The notes: generated by a model not told the origin, from the letters alone. Shown: positions 49,384 through 63,027, counted from the stretch's first letter. The stretch is 64,000 nucleotides of DNA from Tubulanus polymorphus (GCF_964204645.1 NC_134029.1:6838001-6902000); one strand, 5' to 3'. Program-made: numbers and translations.

Positions 49384-52300
49384 ATGTCCGCGCCCATGAG
49401 CGGTAAGTTTGGATTTTTTTGCTAGTCATTTCTTCGGGATTTCCTTTTAAACCAGCCAGCAACGAGTCAAAAGCTCCCGTCTCCGTTTACAAATCTGATC
49501 ACAGGAGATTGGCACAGGGGTCTGATGCAGATTTATTTTAATCCTAGGCTTACTGTCCGCTTTCCTTTTCTTGTAAAAAATAGCCTAAAATTTAAAACAC
49601 TCTGATTTTAGACCCGTGCCTAGCTATTTACCCCTAATCAAAGAATTGTTAAAAGTCTCCTTTTACTTTAAAAATAAAAATAGACATTAGGGCCTATTTG
49701 TTCGAAAATACAAGAAGGAGAGTGAGAAAGAGACTGTTGACTGATTTATTTTCAGGTGTTTGTCAGTCTATAATCGGAATGACTACCGCCGCCAGTAGAA
49801 CTCTGCTTGTTCATCGCGGTGAAGTCGTAGCCATCGATGTTTGTCCCGTCGAACGAAAACTGAAAGGGACCTGGCTGAAATACGACGTAGAGAAACACGA
49901 ATGGAAACGAGTTTGCGATCGCGTTGTCGGTTTGCCATCCCGAGCTAAACAAGATACTCAGTACTATATTCTCACGACGAACACTATACTGGAATCATCG
50001 ACTGGATTACGATTGCCGACTATATTGCTTACGGAACAACCGAAGAATTTAGAATTCAGTTTTGGATCGGCTATAAACTTTCAAGTTATTTCCGTCACTT
50101 CGCGGAGAAATTTTATCGAATTCGGCGAGTTTTTCGCCAAGAACAATAGCAACATAAACCCGCTGGATATGAAGTATTATATACTGGATGGGCCTAAAGT
50201 GCTGTTCGCTTCGGGGCATACGGTTTATTTGGCTCAAAGCGATGCGAAAAAAACGGGGAAATTTGTGGCGAACTTTCGAAAGATTTCATCCGACGTCGGC
50301 AAACTGAAGAACATCGATTATCTTTGGTGCGCGTCCGAGACGCACGAAAAAATTCGACTGCTTTGCAGCGGTCAACTTGTCACCGATCCGTCGTCGCATA
50401 AATCGTTATTAGTGACTCTAACTTGCGGTGAAAAGGCCGGAGAATTCACCTGTGTTACGACTGATGGCAATAGGGTGCTACAACACATATATGCTGGTAT
50501 TGTTTCTTGTCTACATGTATCAATGGCTCAAAGTAGCGATCGCTTTTCGGCAACTGTACTGACGAACAAAGGACAACTGTTAAATTTTGATAACGGAAAA
50601 CTTGTTACTTTCAAAAATGTTGATATTTTCACTGGAAAATGTCATATCAATCATCTAGAGACCTATGATGAAAGCTATTTTGTCATACATGATTCTAAAC
50701 AGAATGTGGGTCTATTTGATGTCAGTAGCCTGCAGAAGGTATAGCTTAAGATTTAACATTTATAAAATCAGTCACCTCTTCGTAATGTATTTGTACACAA
50801 TTAAGTGGTTCCTAGAAATACCAACTTTGGGACCCATTTCCGCAGTTGTGAGATTTGTCTTGAATTACCCGGTAGTTGATTTGAGCTTAAAGTCACAACT
50901 GTGGAACTGGGGGCAAGTAAATCTGTAAATTGTTATAACCATTCAAACTTCGGATTGAATCATTAGTTTACATTGGATATTTGCATCCATTTCTAGAGCA
51001 TCGTAGGATGGCAACCTGATTCTTATGAACACATGATAATCGGTGATTTCCTTCGACTGGGAAGTGATCAACTACTGCTATGTTCAACTGATGAAGAATC
51101 AGATGATGGGAGTATTGTATTCAACAAATTCATTTTAACCGATCTTGGACGCTTTCATATAAGTTCCCAGGTAAATTCATATTCATGTGGAATAACTTCC
51201 ACCACAGCCGACTAACAATTTCATCATAAAATGTATTTTCAATGTACATGTGTTGGATTTGAAGGCCGACACTGCTGCAGAACAGGATTCAGTAGATGAG
51301 GGAACGCATAAAGCTGTTTCTGCATTACAAGCTCGTCAGCAGGTACCATATTACATGACTTTTGATCTCTCAGTATTTCCTTACAAAGATTTGGCCAGCA
51401 ACCAAGTCAATAATCTGATCCTGGTCAGAAAACTGTTATTATGTTAACTCTGTTAATAGGTTGGGTTGAGATCTTTGAATGAGACGGAGAAATTGTGTCA
51501 GGAAAAACTTTCAGTTATCTACAAAACTTGCAAAAACATGCACAAAATGGTCCTTGGGGAAGAATTCATGGAAAAGGTCAGACCTGTGTTCATCAATAAT
51601 GTTGTTCAAAGTCATCCTCGTCGATTTAGCGAAGCAAAAATGTTTGTTTTGTTCTTGTGATTTCCAGGGTGCTACATTGGTTATTTTGGACTCTTGTCAG
51701 AAGATAATTAAGGATAAGTGGATAATAATTCTTGATATACAAAATCAGTCAAGCGGGTAAAGATTACTTGATACGCATATCATCTCAGTGAAACTTGGTT
51801 AACTCATCCTCATCAAATAAGTGGTCACATCCTTTAAGCTATCACTATTTTTTAGTTTCAATTTGTGTTCCAATTCAATTTTACTAATTGTAAGTTGTCA
51901 TTTGGATAGGGCATCAACATAATGACGGTCCCAATTGTGATGACAAGTTTGACTGTATTAGTTACTTGATCGTAAAGTACTCACCTTATTATCGTCCTCA
52001 GTGTCCATAGTTCCTATACTTGTGTACACGTATGCCGTAGGTCCTGCTAAAACGAAAATCAATTTTTCTTTTTACTTCTTTTGTGCATAAAATAGCCCAA
52101 AACTCTTATCTGAAATGATAAACTAGCTATCGTTATCTGTAAAAACAAAAATATTCCACAGACCTTCGATTTTTGCACATCCTTGAACTACAAACTGAAG
52201 TGGTATAACTGTATACGCATGTGCTTACTTCAGTACAGATAATGACAAACTGCTTTTCAACGAGGAAGTCAAATTGCAATGTGACAATGAAAAAAATTGA

Positions 52301-54273
52301 ATACTGGTATATACATACTTTTCTACCAATTCTAGCTCTGAAGCCCTTATTGCTGTCTGAAGTCAATTTGATGAATTTTTGTCTATTTTACAACCATAAG
52401 TGATGATTCAGCCACTGTTAGAGTGCTATAGTAGTACTTAAAGTCTGTATTATGTAGCGGGGTCTGTACCATGTGTTGTTTTATTTGATCTCTATCGGAC
52501 ATCTGTCGTTTTAAAACGCGAGTTTAAATCTAAACGCATAGGGCAGGCATATTGATTGATGTTTACATATGTATTTCTGTCAGTTTGATAGAATTGTAAT
52601 TGGAAAACCTATTTTCATTACGCATGAATTACGTACTACTCGCTTTTTGATGTTTTCCAATTCAAAAGAAATCAACTGGTATTGAAATGGTATTTAGATT
52701 GGGATTTTTAGTTTGCGGAGTGTTTTTGAAACAAAATTCATGCCCTCTTTTCCGATGTTTTACAGAACTGTCAGGAGTCTGAGCGTTTCGCTTGTACCAA
52801 ATCAAAGATCGGAGATAGAATCTTATTGCACAAACACCGAACAGACAGCTATGACCACTTCATATTCAGTACCAGATGCTACAGATCCAAACTATCAACC
52901 TTCAAAGAAACTTAAAACTATGACCGAAACTACAAAACGATCTTCAGACACTGTGAAAGTTGGTGAAATGACTACCGTTGTTTGTGTATCTGATTTGCCT
53001 AGTTTTATCGGTTCCGATTCAGTAAATTGTGATTTACTACTTGCGTGGACAAATGACTGCACAAATATAGCTCATAGCTCGATAGCTGGGAATGTTTGTA
53101 TCAGTGTTTCGGATATCGCGGACGAGAAAATGTTTGTTGATGTTTCACAAAAATTGATAGGTAACAAACTTGCTTCGTCCAGAACCAAATGAATACCTTA
53201 AAATACTTTCATAAAATATCAGTAAGGCTCATTCATCTACAAAGGTCAATTTGATATATATTTCATAAAAGGATTTGAAATACAGTCATGACAAAATCTG
53301 TGGTAAATTCAAGTTACAGCAAAATTGCGATATTCACCCATCATTGACTGATGCCAATAGGATTTTTGACGTACGTGTGTACATATCATTCTTTCTTCAC
53401 ACATTAGGACGAAGGAACATAGAAGCGTTAGATGCTGTGCAGATGTGCGTAACGGTCGAAGTCTCATCGACATTCACCCCCATTCAGGGCATCTCGAAAA
53501 TATCAACTCAGGACATGAATATGGTTTACAAATATCAGGAACAATGCTACGTTTATGAGAGTAAACCGGGATTAGAACTTTCACGCGTTAAAATCATCTC
53601 ATATTCGAAGCAAGCACTAGAATTATGTATTTATGTCTGGTTAGTTCAAATATGCTCAGTTATATAGACAGTAAAGCCTGTTTCAGCCCGACCTTTATGG
53701 AGCATGGATTTTTGTCTGCCCTAAAGTGAAAATGCGACTTGAGGAACAAATCTAATTGCAAATACTGGTATTGAAAATAGTCCAAAATACTATGCAGAAA
53801 TTTGGCTTTAAAAATCCAACTAAAGCAGGCTTGACTGTACAATTAACAGAAATCGAAACACAATACATCATTGACATTTACATTTCTTCCATTACAGGAA
53901 TTTACAACAGTTGACAGTCATGGTGCATTCGCTGTATAAATTTCTACCGGATAGTGTTACGATTTCGCAGAAACAATCTCCTGACCTACTGAAAAACACA
54001 GTTGAAGCAATCAGTCGGGAAGCCTCATTATTCAAGAAACTGTTGGAAAAAAATCTATCCGATCAAAACCGGCGTCACGAATCGATGGAGGTCGATGAGG
54101 AAGTAGCTGGCGATATCGTTTCGAAAACTCGAGTAGAATTCGAGAAACGGCGAAGTATGGTGAATGAAAATCGTGGCGTGTTGGAATTGAATTCGACAAA
54201 TGAAATGAACGATTATCTAAGACAAGCACAATTAGAAACGGACTCTAGTTTATCACTGCTTCTGAAGCAGTAG
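49384..54273 (+). CDS. FANCB: Fanconi anaemia group B protein homologue
   Basis: Subunit of the Fanconi core ubiquitin-ligase complex (with FANCL and FAAP100) acting in interstrand-crosslink repair. Exons: 49384-49402, 49756-50738, 50997-51170, 51265-51342, 51460-51576, about 52698-53160, about 53272-53639, 53898-54273. Their sum is close to 859 codons, the human length. Landmarks against human: LLVHRGEV, ILDGPKVLF, VLTNKGQLLNFDNGK, IIGDFLRLGSDQLLL, FILTDLGRFHIS, FYRTVRSLSVS, CYVYESKPG and LTVMVHSLYKFLP. Exons 1-5 and the join 53639/53898 are phase-consistent. The start of exon 6 (52698 or 52712) and the 53160/53272 join do not resolve cleanly in frame, so a small exon or other splice is missing there. 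Intron 2 holds a short MITE. The N-terminal exon encodes only MSAPMSG. Confidence 0.85.
50826..50917. mobile_element. Short inverted-repeat MITE, ACTGTGGAACTGGG family, copy 2
   Basis: CCCATTTCCGCAGTTGTGA and TCACAACTGTGGAACTGGG face each other in FANCB intron 2. It is the same family as 4466-4575. Confidence 0.65.
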
Positions 54274-54333
54274 ATGAACTAACTATCCATGTATTGTATA
54301 TTTGTCAATTGCAATATGGTTTATGTGCCGAAT

Positions 54334-54339
54334 AATAAA
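54334..54339 (+). terminator. Probable FANCB polyadenylation signal
   Basis: AATAAA 61 bases after the FANCB stop codon. Confidence 0.6.
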
Positions 54340-55828
54340 GATCATACTGTATAATACATTATTGTGTTATACTTACTGCATACCAAGCCGGTATGCAGTA
54401 GGTGTCCAACGATTAGTATAGGGAAATTCGGTGGGAACCATTGATGGGCTAGGGATCATACTGTTAAAACAAATGAAAAATATCCTTTCATTACTTCGAC
54501 CTCCAGCGAAAAAGGAACTATCAATGAAACAACATTAAAACCACTATTTGATTTTATCAATTAGTTTTATACATTATCCATTTATTCATTTTTCATCGTA
54601 AAGTACAAAATAACCAACACACACTTTATACAAAAAGGGCTTCAATCATATGACTAGATTTGTCTAAGTCTATCTACATACATACATGTATCATGTATAA
54701 TATTCTGTAGTATCTTATTTCAAATAAAGTACAATAAAAGGCAATTCATGTACCTGTACATATAACAATGTACATACTCTAATACGTACTTAAGTAAACC
54801 TCGCCTAACTCGGACATGGCCAACTGGGACTTTCGTTTAACTTGGACAAAGAGCAATTTATTTTCTGAATTCCTATAGTTTTATGCCCAATTCAGATCGG
54901 ATTCTTTCAACTTGCACTTTTGTCTTAACTCGGACAGAATTTCGAGGAATTTTTATTCTCCCCTGTAACTCAACTCAGAGCTTTCCCCGATAATCTGATA
55001 CTGATAAAGATAAGCATTATTTACTGTCTGAGTTAGGCGAGGTTTAATGTATCAAGATATCATAATCAACCACTTCTACTAACTGAGTGAAATCAGGGAT
55101 GTAGAAAATTCCCAGCAGTTGAAATAATCAATTTATTATAGGAAAATCATTTGATGAAAGATCCATGAAATCTCTTCGGTATTATAAAAAGACCAAGTTA
55201 AACATTGTCATTTAAGTCATGCAGAATCAAATATAGAAAATAAAATCGTTTTTTGTAACCAGCTGCAAAACAATGTTCATAGCCTTTTGCGCACATGCAC
55301 AAGCTCTTGAAAAACTTATACTGTCCTACAATCTTACACGATGCCATCCTCCCTCTCAGGAATTCGGGTCAAATCAGAAATTCTTGCACTCAAAGAGCTA
55401 TGGAGATTTGATATGAAAGAGAGCCTAAGTGGATGAATTCAAGGACTGGATCCTTTGGGTGGCCCAGTTTCTTGGTTAAAGGGTCTTCTCTGGCCTCTAT
55501 GTCACGAAGAAATCTCCATAGGAGTCCCATAAACCCATCAGGGTTGAATCCTACCTGCCAAAGAGGATGACATTACTGACATAGAAAGATCACATTTTAG
55601 TTCCAATTACTAACCTACAGATCAATGGCACACTTTAGTAGAAATCTTTATCACATACTACATTTTTTGAAAATTTTTCTAAAATATTGATTTTCAGTGA
55701 CATCGCTTTTTCGAGTTACAAAAGGAATTTCGATTCAAATAACATGAGAATGCTGCTACGTACAGAGATTTACGTACTGGGTACCTGAAATTTTCATTAA
55801 ACCCGTTTTAAGTCTTTCGTAATGAGTA
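54340..55828. other. Convergent intergenic region
   Basis: Spacer between the 3' ends of FANCB (+) and the glucose transporter (-). It contains the pogo-like MITE at 54797-55044; nothing else is recognised. Confidence 0.6.
54797..55044. mobile_element. pogo/mariner-like MITE with TA target duplication
   Basis: Ends AACCTCGCCTAACTCGGACA and the inverse GTCTGAGTTAGGCGAGGTT, each flanked by TA. The AACCTCG...AACTCGGACA terminal sequence is typical of pogo/Tigger-type mariner relatives. It has no transposase, and internal copies of ACTCGGACA or ACTTGGACA also occur. Confidence 0.7.
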
Positions 55829-58800
55829 TCATGTATCACCGACCATACCGCGTGATGCGTCGTCACCTCGTTTGCTACGCGAATGCCTTTTTCTAAACGA
55901 CATCGATATCTGTTCGATCGTTTTGTTTTTCGTCTCAGGAAGTTGAAAGAACATGTACAACCAAAACATAGCGTTCAGTACAACGAACGGTATGAACGTG
56001 TATTTCCCCATATTGAACTGAAAAACGAACACAAAATTCATTCATCATTTCATGTATAAAATTCTCTGGAAACTTTCTAATTCATGTTAGATTAATTTTT
56101 CAAAACAAATTGATAGTTCCAAAAATTCATTTGATGTCATAAGGGGTTTGCGGAGAGAGGAAGACATTTAAAAAAAAATTTTGAACTTTTTCTAAAAAGA
56201 CAGTTTAACAGCTCATTTATTTCATGAACTGATTCTTAACAGAAAGGTGGCAGTCAGTTATAAGTTACCATGGCAACTAGCAGTACATCACGGATACACT
56301 CATCCCTTCCATAACTGATATTGATTTCAGTATTTCATAGTTAATAAACAAAACCCGCAGTTGATGATTTGACAATTTATTTTCTGACAGTTCAGAAGTT
56401 TTGACTTAACTTTCAGAAACTGTCAGAAAATTGTCAAATCATCAACTGTGGGTTTTGTCGATGAACTCATCCCTTACCTGCATTTGAGGAAAGCCTAATG
56501 CTATTATAATTTGACAAAGCCAATTAATGAGTACAGCTATACTCATTGCAGCGCCGCGTGGGCCTTGAGTGAAAAGCTCAGCTACGATAAACCATGGAAT
56601 TGACCCTAATAAATAATCATTCAAACAAATGATATTACGCAATGTACTCAAATTAATGAAATAGATGAACGATTTCTGTGGTATTGAAATGTACGCTTAC
56701 CTAATCCGATAGAAAAGAAACCAACAAATGCCATCACCGATACTATACTGATGTATGAAAGCCAACTGTAACTATCCTGGGAATCAAAGAGTAGAAATTT
56801 TCATAAGAAAAAGTTTAAAGACTTTGTCTGCTTCGAATGTAATGTTACTTATGAGCAATATTATGAAGGACTGCCAATCTTTTTAAAACTGGATGCCGCC
56901 CAGTTTTCGCAAAAATTCAGAATTTCAACTCAATTTTTCAGTACGCCGTTAGCTATTGAAAACACCACTTTTCAGTAGCAATTCATGAATGACTAAGACT
57001 TTACCTTGAATGAGAATGTTATCGTGAGAATTGTTATGAAGATCCACATTCCACCGAGTGACGCGAGTATCAATAAACGTCGACCGGCTAGATCGATTAG
57101 AAGAACCGATATCACCGTCACGAAAACGATAACACCTCCTACACCTAACGTCGCGTAAGACGCGTGATCCGGTGTCAGCCCTGAATCACGGAAAATACTC
57201 GTAGAATAGTAGATAACCTACAAATAGCACGAAATGAAATACACTTATTTTTTGTAATTTTAACATTTTGATGAGTCCACCATATGTTGCTGAGAGCAGT
57301 GAAAACTTCTGTGGTTTTATACTATTATGGCAGAAGAATTGTAATTAGTCATAAAGCATATCTTTAACTTTCAATGTGTGCATATTGCCGAATGCAGACC
57401 AAGGGTTACCTGGCCTCTGTACAGTATCTCGTAGGTTTTATTGATGACTGGGTAAATGGAAACAGCGGGTCGTACCTAAGGTACCACCCAGGAAAATCTG
57501 GAGATGGTGGACATTTTGTTGCTGCGCGTAGTACTTACTGCATTTATTCCGGACAATTGTTGCGCAATCTGCATAACAATACTCAAAATAGCTGGTGTAC
57601 GTAGATGGCTCACACGGAATAGATCACACATTGCGAACTGAAATCAATCACACAGGCTATCTGCAGTTAGAATTTTGCTAGCACAGCATTTGCCATAGAT
57701 TTAATTAGAATTATGATCTGATCAATGGACCCATGTGTCTGAAAGTGATTGCAAAAAGAATTTACCTTTGGTTCCAACCGTGCTAATTCTTGTTCGGCTT
57801 TCATTTCAATAATCTCCATATCTACATCCGGAGTACCCCTCAACTCAGTTAGAGCTGCAGAATGGATGAAATAACTTTAGTTAAGGTCATCATTTTCTAT
57901 ATATTTCTGATAGTAGATATTTTGCTGATCCCAAGTTATATAATATACATTCGTACTACTCGTTAATCTAACATATCACTTAAGAAATTGTGTTTAAAAC
58001 CGACCTTTTCTGGCCATGTATTCATCATGTTTCATCAACATCAAATAACGCGGAGATTCTGGACAAAATGGGAAAATCACTACTTGAATCAGGGACATCA
58101 GTCCACTTAAACCTGAAACAATCATGAAAATCATTTATTAAAATTCTGTATGAGAGTACTTTCAACTTGGTGAATGTATTCAGATTAGTGCCAAATCCAG
58201 GGGTTATCAGTTTAATACTGATGTTGTCAGTTACCCTCGACAAAAAGGAACTGACGATATGTGAGGTCTGAAGAACAGAAACATTCACAAATTTTTCTTA
58301 AATAAACAGTTATTAGAAACAGAATGCGAAATACCTAAAAGAAAAGGCCAACGATCGTGTGTTCCGAGACAAACTTCTAAGCCGAGTACTTGAGATACGA
58401 GCACAGCGATTGTAATAGTCAGTTGATTTACAGAACCAGAAGCCCCTCGTAGTTTAACAGGCGCAATCTCTGACAGGTACATTGGAGCTAATCCAGTATT
58501 CAACCCTAGATATAGATTTGAAAATACATGTATATTACTTCATTTTTCTTCAAAATAATCATTACATATCGACGATTGCTTTGATTTCTGATTTCAAGTC
58601 TGGTTTTTCACGATAGAATATAAAAGTATCTATGAGACAAATCCCGCAATAATTCAGCCAAAGATGTTGAAGTTCATGAGTAAATGGTTTATGTATTATT
58701 CGAGCAATGCTTTGGCTAAAGACTGTAGACTAAACATAATGTGTAAACATCACAACTTAGAAGTATCCATACCTGCATTAATTCCCATTAATAATCTTCC

Positions 58801-61085
58801 AATGATAAGCATTTCATAAGATGGTGCATATTTGCTACCAAGCATTAAACCAGCGCCGATGAATGATAAAATTGAATTTAGCAATATTGCCTTCTTCCTG
58901 AAAATATGAACAAGATATATCTTGTATATATACAAAATTGCACTAATTGACATCTGCAATAAGGAATTCTTTTGTCACACATGAAATGTTCATGAACTAA
59001 GGATTTAATCGCTGGCAGCTAGCCATTTTAAAAGACCGTTCCTGACAAAGACAGGGATAGTTGACCAGTTGTATAGAAGGCAACCCTTCAAAACAAATAA
59101 CTAACCTTCCAAAGAAATCAGCTACAACTCCGGCTGAAATTCCTCCTATCATTCCACCGAGACAAAAAATGGCTACAATGATTGACCACATCAATGTGAT
59201 TTCCGAGGCAGAGAACGGGTCACCACCAGTCTTTTTAGCATGAGTCTCATTTAGAAACTCTTCCAGCACCTAAAAGATATAAATGTTTAGCACTTTGTTT
59301 GATAAATCCGCAAATTCTTTAGGCCCGCCAGAGAAAATTATCAAATATCAGTCATCAGGCATTTGTGTTCAGGCATTTGAGTTTGTGCCAAAGAAAGAGT
59401 TAAGGTTAAAATCGGTCAGTAAAACTGCCCCCTAACATGATGCATAAACAAGAAAACTTTGAAAGGCATGTGGAAATTTTGGTAGGTAGTAATCAATTTT
59501 GCATCTAAGTTATAATGAGCAACTTTTGATTATCAATTTGGAATGACAAAATAGCATGGTTCACTGGGATCTAACTGACCAAGGAATCTTTCTTCAAACA
59601 GTCTTTTCATACGAAAGCTATGGAAAACCATGGCAGCTTTAATTATGGGTCTAAGCGTAGTTTACTTACCAATTGGGGTGCATTGACGACCCCCGTATTA
59701 TAACCGAAGTTAAACGAAGTTCCGATAACGCATGCCGATATAGAAAACAAAAGCTTCCCAGTTAGCAACTAAAAATAGAAGATAAAAGATAAACGTAAAA
59801 TAAATCAACCACTGTCTGGGTGGGGGCTATTGGCAGTAAAAGAGTAGTTGTATATACCTGGATACCTCAAACAGCGAGCACTTCTCTTGCTCTCTGTATA
59901 TAATTAAAAGATACCCACATTCAAGGCTTTTACAAAAATACCATACCATTCTCTAGTCTGGTGGCGTAGTAGGACATTTTAGCACCTTATAGGGACACCT
60001 GATAAAGGGTTCTATACGTTATACGAATGTATATGGGTATTAACGTAAAAGATGAGAATAAAATCATATCCGTCGACCTAGTTTTACATGCATTTTACTA
60101 TGATATCATCATCAAAACTAATTACCTCCTAACTAACTAATTAACCTAAAAAAACCCTATTTGAAATGAAAATACAATATCCTCTATGATATAAGGTCTA
60201 TAGTTTGAAGAATGTCATTTCAACTCAATAAATAAACTTTTTACATATACTTTTTTATTTTCACTACATTTCAGAGTGGTAATTCTCAACTGTCATCATT
60301 GTATACTCAACAGTACTACTGAGTTTTACATAACCCAATTTCCATTTTTTTTTTTTAGAGAAAAGCATACACAGCAGACTGAAATGAACATGTTAGTTAT
60401 CAACCGTAAGGTGATACAGTGACAGATCCAGGGGGTCTTCTGAGACTTCCCGAAAACCCTAAAAATGTCTACTGCTCCTTTTATACAGAGACACTTTAGA
60501 TAACAAAGCGGCGTTCGCATGTGGATAACTAACACTATGGCACTAAGTGTTCACATCTAAGCTCAGAATCTCACTCATTTTACTCTCTAATGCGTATGTC
60601 AAATGACACAATTTTATCAACAACAGAAGAACTCTTTGAAAGGGGTGGAACTTAACAAAGGGTGGGAAAAGGGCATGCCTGTCAAAAGGACCACATATTC
60701 TCAGAACTGCCATCAAATATTGGTACATTTGTAGATTTCGCCATGTGCATGTTGGGTTCCATGAATCACAAAACCAACAACCAAAAAAGTGTTTATTGCA
60801 CCCGGAGAGACATATTCATTCATATATAGTGCATATACTAAGAGAATATTCATTAAAAATCATATTAAGTTTATGGAACTACTCAGTCAGTGATCACATG
60901 CGTGCCACATGGTATGTTGCATTCGAATATGTATCACATGCTTTATTCTATACCTTTCCCCTGGGATCCTCGTTTAGATGTTCAGCTATTTCTCTAACTT
61001 CCGATATATCCGGCATATGTTCATTGTTCGATTCATTCTCGATGCATGGTTTTAATTCGACGGACTCATTCTCTTCTTCACCCAT
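55829..61085 (-). CDS. SLC2A: Class I facilitative glucose transporter (SLC2A/GLUT)
   Basis: Twelve-TM plasma-membrane hexose uniporter of 530 residues. Exons, 5' to 3': 61085-60954, 59768-59670, 59269-59106, 58897-58773, 58505-58335, 58112-58005, 57854-57766, 57637-57539, 57217-57005, 56776-56701, 56605-56478, 56017-55829; every junction is GT-AG and in frame. Landmarks: [14 protein letters not shown] (TM1), NET glycosylation site in the first outer loop, [56 protein letters not shown] with the QLS motif of glucose-selective class I members, [19 protein letters not shown] and NW (the two tryptophans lining the cytochalasin/glucose site), PETKNKT at the end of TM12. The first 44 residues are acidic and cytosolic. 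Which vertebrate GLUT1-4 it matches cannot be told; it probably predates that split. Confidence 0.95.
56349..56457. repeat. 109-bp hairpin beside an SLC2A splice donor
   Basis: CAAAACCCGCAGTTGATGAT...CTGACAGTT pairs with AACTGTCAGA...ATCATCAACTGTGGGTTTTG. Arms are about 43 bases around a loop of about 25 bases. In the minus-strand transcript it begins 20 bases after the donor of the exon ending at 56478. Confidence 0.85.
58627..58727 (-). repeat. Degenerate relative of the 5848-6106 element
   Basis: On the minus strand: TTAGCCAAAGCATTGCTCGA, then ATACATAAACCATTTACTCATG, then CTTTGGCTGAATTATTGCGGGATTTGTCTC (split here for length). These follow the order AGCCGAAACGTTGCTCGA, ATAAATCATTT and TTTTTTGGCTGAATC of the 3' half of the element at 5848-6106. 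It lies in an SLC2A intron. Confidence 0.55.
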
Positions 61086-62916
61086 TTTCTGCTATAATCC
61101 CCGCAGTCTTCGCACAATATATATATGTATATTATATTCTATTCTATAATTCCGACCGATCGATAGATTTACACAGTTATCTGAACATCTGCTACTGAAA
61201 TCAATGAATCCCACGACAGGCACAAAAATTAACAAACTGAATCGTTTTTCGTAGTTCCGACTCTCTGTATACCGCTCCCATCACAACACAACTGAAGCTA
61301 ACACCTATACCATCGCTCTGTATAGTCACAGGTTGCTGCTCTACAAGCTCGTCTTAAATATCAATATGCATCTATGCTCTCTCTCATGGCGAACGAGCCA
61401 ATAATGCTCGCTATAGTGTTTATATTTGACCCTCAGTTGACAGGTGAAAATTGGCATTAGCTAATATAATACCCCAACAAACGCTAGCGCTTAGCGTAAA
61501 ATATTCAGTTGTAAATGTCATTAGCAATGTAATGCGACCAACTATGTATAACGAAAGGGCACATAAATAGGTATCCTCATTTCAATTGAACAAAGGTCAC
61601 CTGAGGGTTTCCCAAATACCATCACAAAAAGCAAGCAGCATATTTTTGTAAGCCATTTGTCTAGCATTTCATGAAATGGATATTGTGCGCAGACATTTGA
61701 ATACAAGTTTGAATAAAAGAAAATATTCGGATATTTGTCAAATGGGCAATTAACTCAGAATTCTTACACGGAAAATAGTTTTTCCACTGTTTTTTTTTCT
61801 ATGTTTTCGACCAGAATAGACGGAATAACGAGAGTAACACGCAGTGGTTTTATCGATTCAAAGACTTGTTTTCGATATATTCCATTTTCATTAGTGTTTT
61901 CAAACTCAGTTAAAGGTCCAATTTCTTTTAAACGAACCACCCAAATATTTGGACTGGAGATGCCCTCCTCGCATATATAAAAATTCTATTCACTACACCA
62001 ACAATGACTATCACCTTGACTAACGTTCAGTTTTACGATAATAACGTTCACAACAGAAGATTGCCCGGGATCTAAAGCCATACTGATATAGGGCCTATTT
62101 CTTTGGAAAAATCTAGGGGCATTGTAAGAGCTAGATCACAGGATTCATGGTTAAGCATTTGTAGGCTAGAGCAGGGGTGGATCTAACATGAAAGAAGGTG
62201 GTTGCTCTGGGTTCGCGCATGCTAAGGCAGTTCTTGCAGAAACGTATCACTTAGTTTTTCAACCTACTTCATTCCATGTGATTAAACTAAAAGACCTCGA
62301 GATGAATATATGCATAAGATGCCTAGATGTGATTTGATAACTTGAGATTAACTAATGAATTAAAACAGTAGAGTATCATGTTAGCACATCATGTATTCAG
62401 TGTGATGGATTCATGTGATCCTACATGATAAAATGAGACACTCTCACATGATGAAACGAGATACTCCGACATTGAAACGATGTTTTGGCAACAAAAGATG
62501 AATTTATTGCACGCGTTTTATTCGCTGAAAATAGAACTAAAGTGGTATGCGAAATATGTGCGCATGAAACTAAATCATAGTCCAGTTACCTGGGCTGACT
62601 ATAGGGTGGTAGGCAACTTTTGTTTAATGAATGAGTTACTAGTCAAGTATCCTGCTGTCGTACTCGAAAAATTTTAAGGTCATCTGGTAGGTCTGTACGA
62701 ACAGGCAATGCCTTAGATCGACTGGTATTTTCTTTTTCTTTTCTATCATGTACAACATAACCAACAAACAGTCCAGACAGCTTGTCTTTTTACACCACAA
62801 TGCCTATTCTCCGCAAACTCGAATATCCGGTATTTTGGTGTCCGGTATCCGTGATACTAGAATAACCATAAAATAATCAAGTATTCAGATAGGGGTAAAA
62901 CCCTAAAACCCTGGGG
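61086..62916. other. Upstream of SLC2A; no gene recognised
   Basis: It includes the probable promoter and 5' UTR of the glucose transporter just above 61085, then AT-rich spacer. Short ATACTC/GATGAA direct repeats near 62400-62480 (tgagacactctcacatgatg and cgagatactccgacattgaa) are the only pattern seen. Confidence 0.5.
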
Positions 62917-63027
62917 CCAGTTGCACAGTCGTGACTTAAGTCCAAAATTGGTCTTAAATCTTAAGATTGGCTTTAGAACTGAGTTGGTCTTAGACTGGTC
63001 TTAAGTCTAAGCCATGACTATGGAAAA
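62917..63027. repeat. Imperfect inverted repeat rich in GACTTAAGTC/GGTCTTA
   Basis: CCAGTTGCACAGTCGTGACT at the left is loosely inverted at the right as AAGCCATGACTATGGAAA. The interior repeats TTGGTCTTA and GGTCTTAAG. It resembles the ACTGTGGAACTGGG short-MITE group at 4466 and 50826. Confidence 0.45.

Noticed and set aside
51668-51717. Extra FANCB exon (GATLVILDSCQK...)
   Set aside because: The acceptor is good, but the only frame-keeping donor (GTGGAT) is poor and the residues do not resemble FANCB. Left out of the model.
60745-61149. Plus-strand 134-codon frame
   Set aside because: It is antisense to the first coding exon and upstream region of the glucose transporter.
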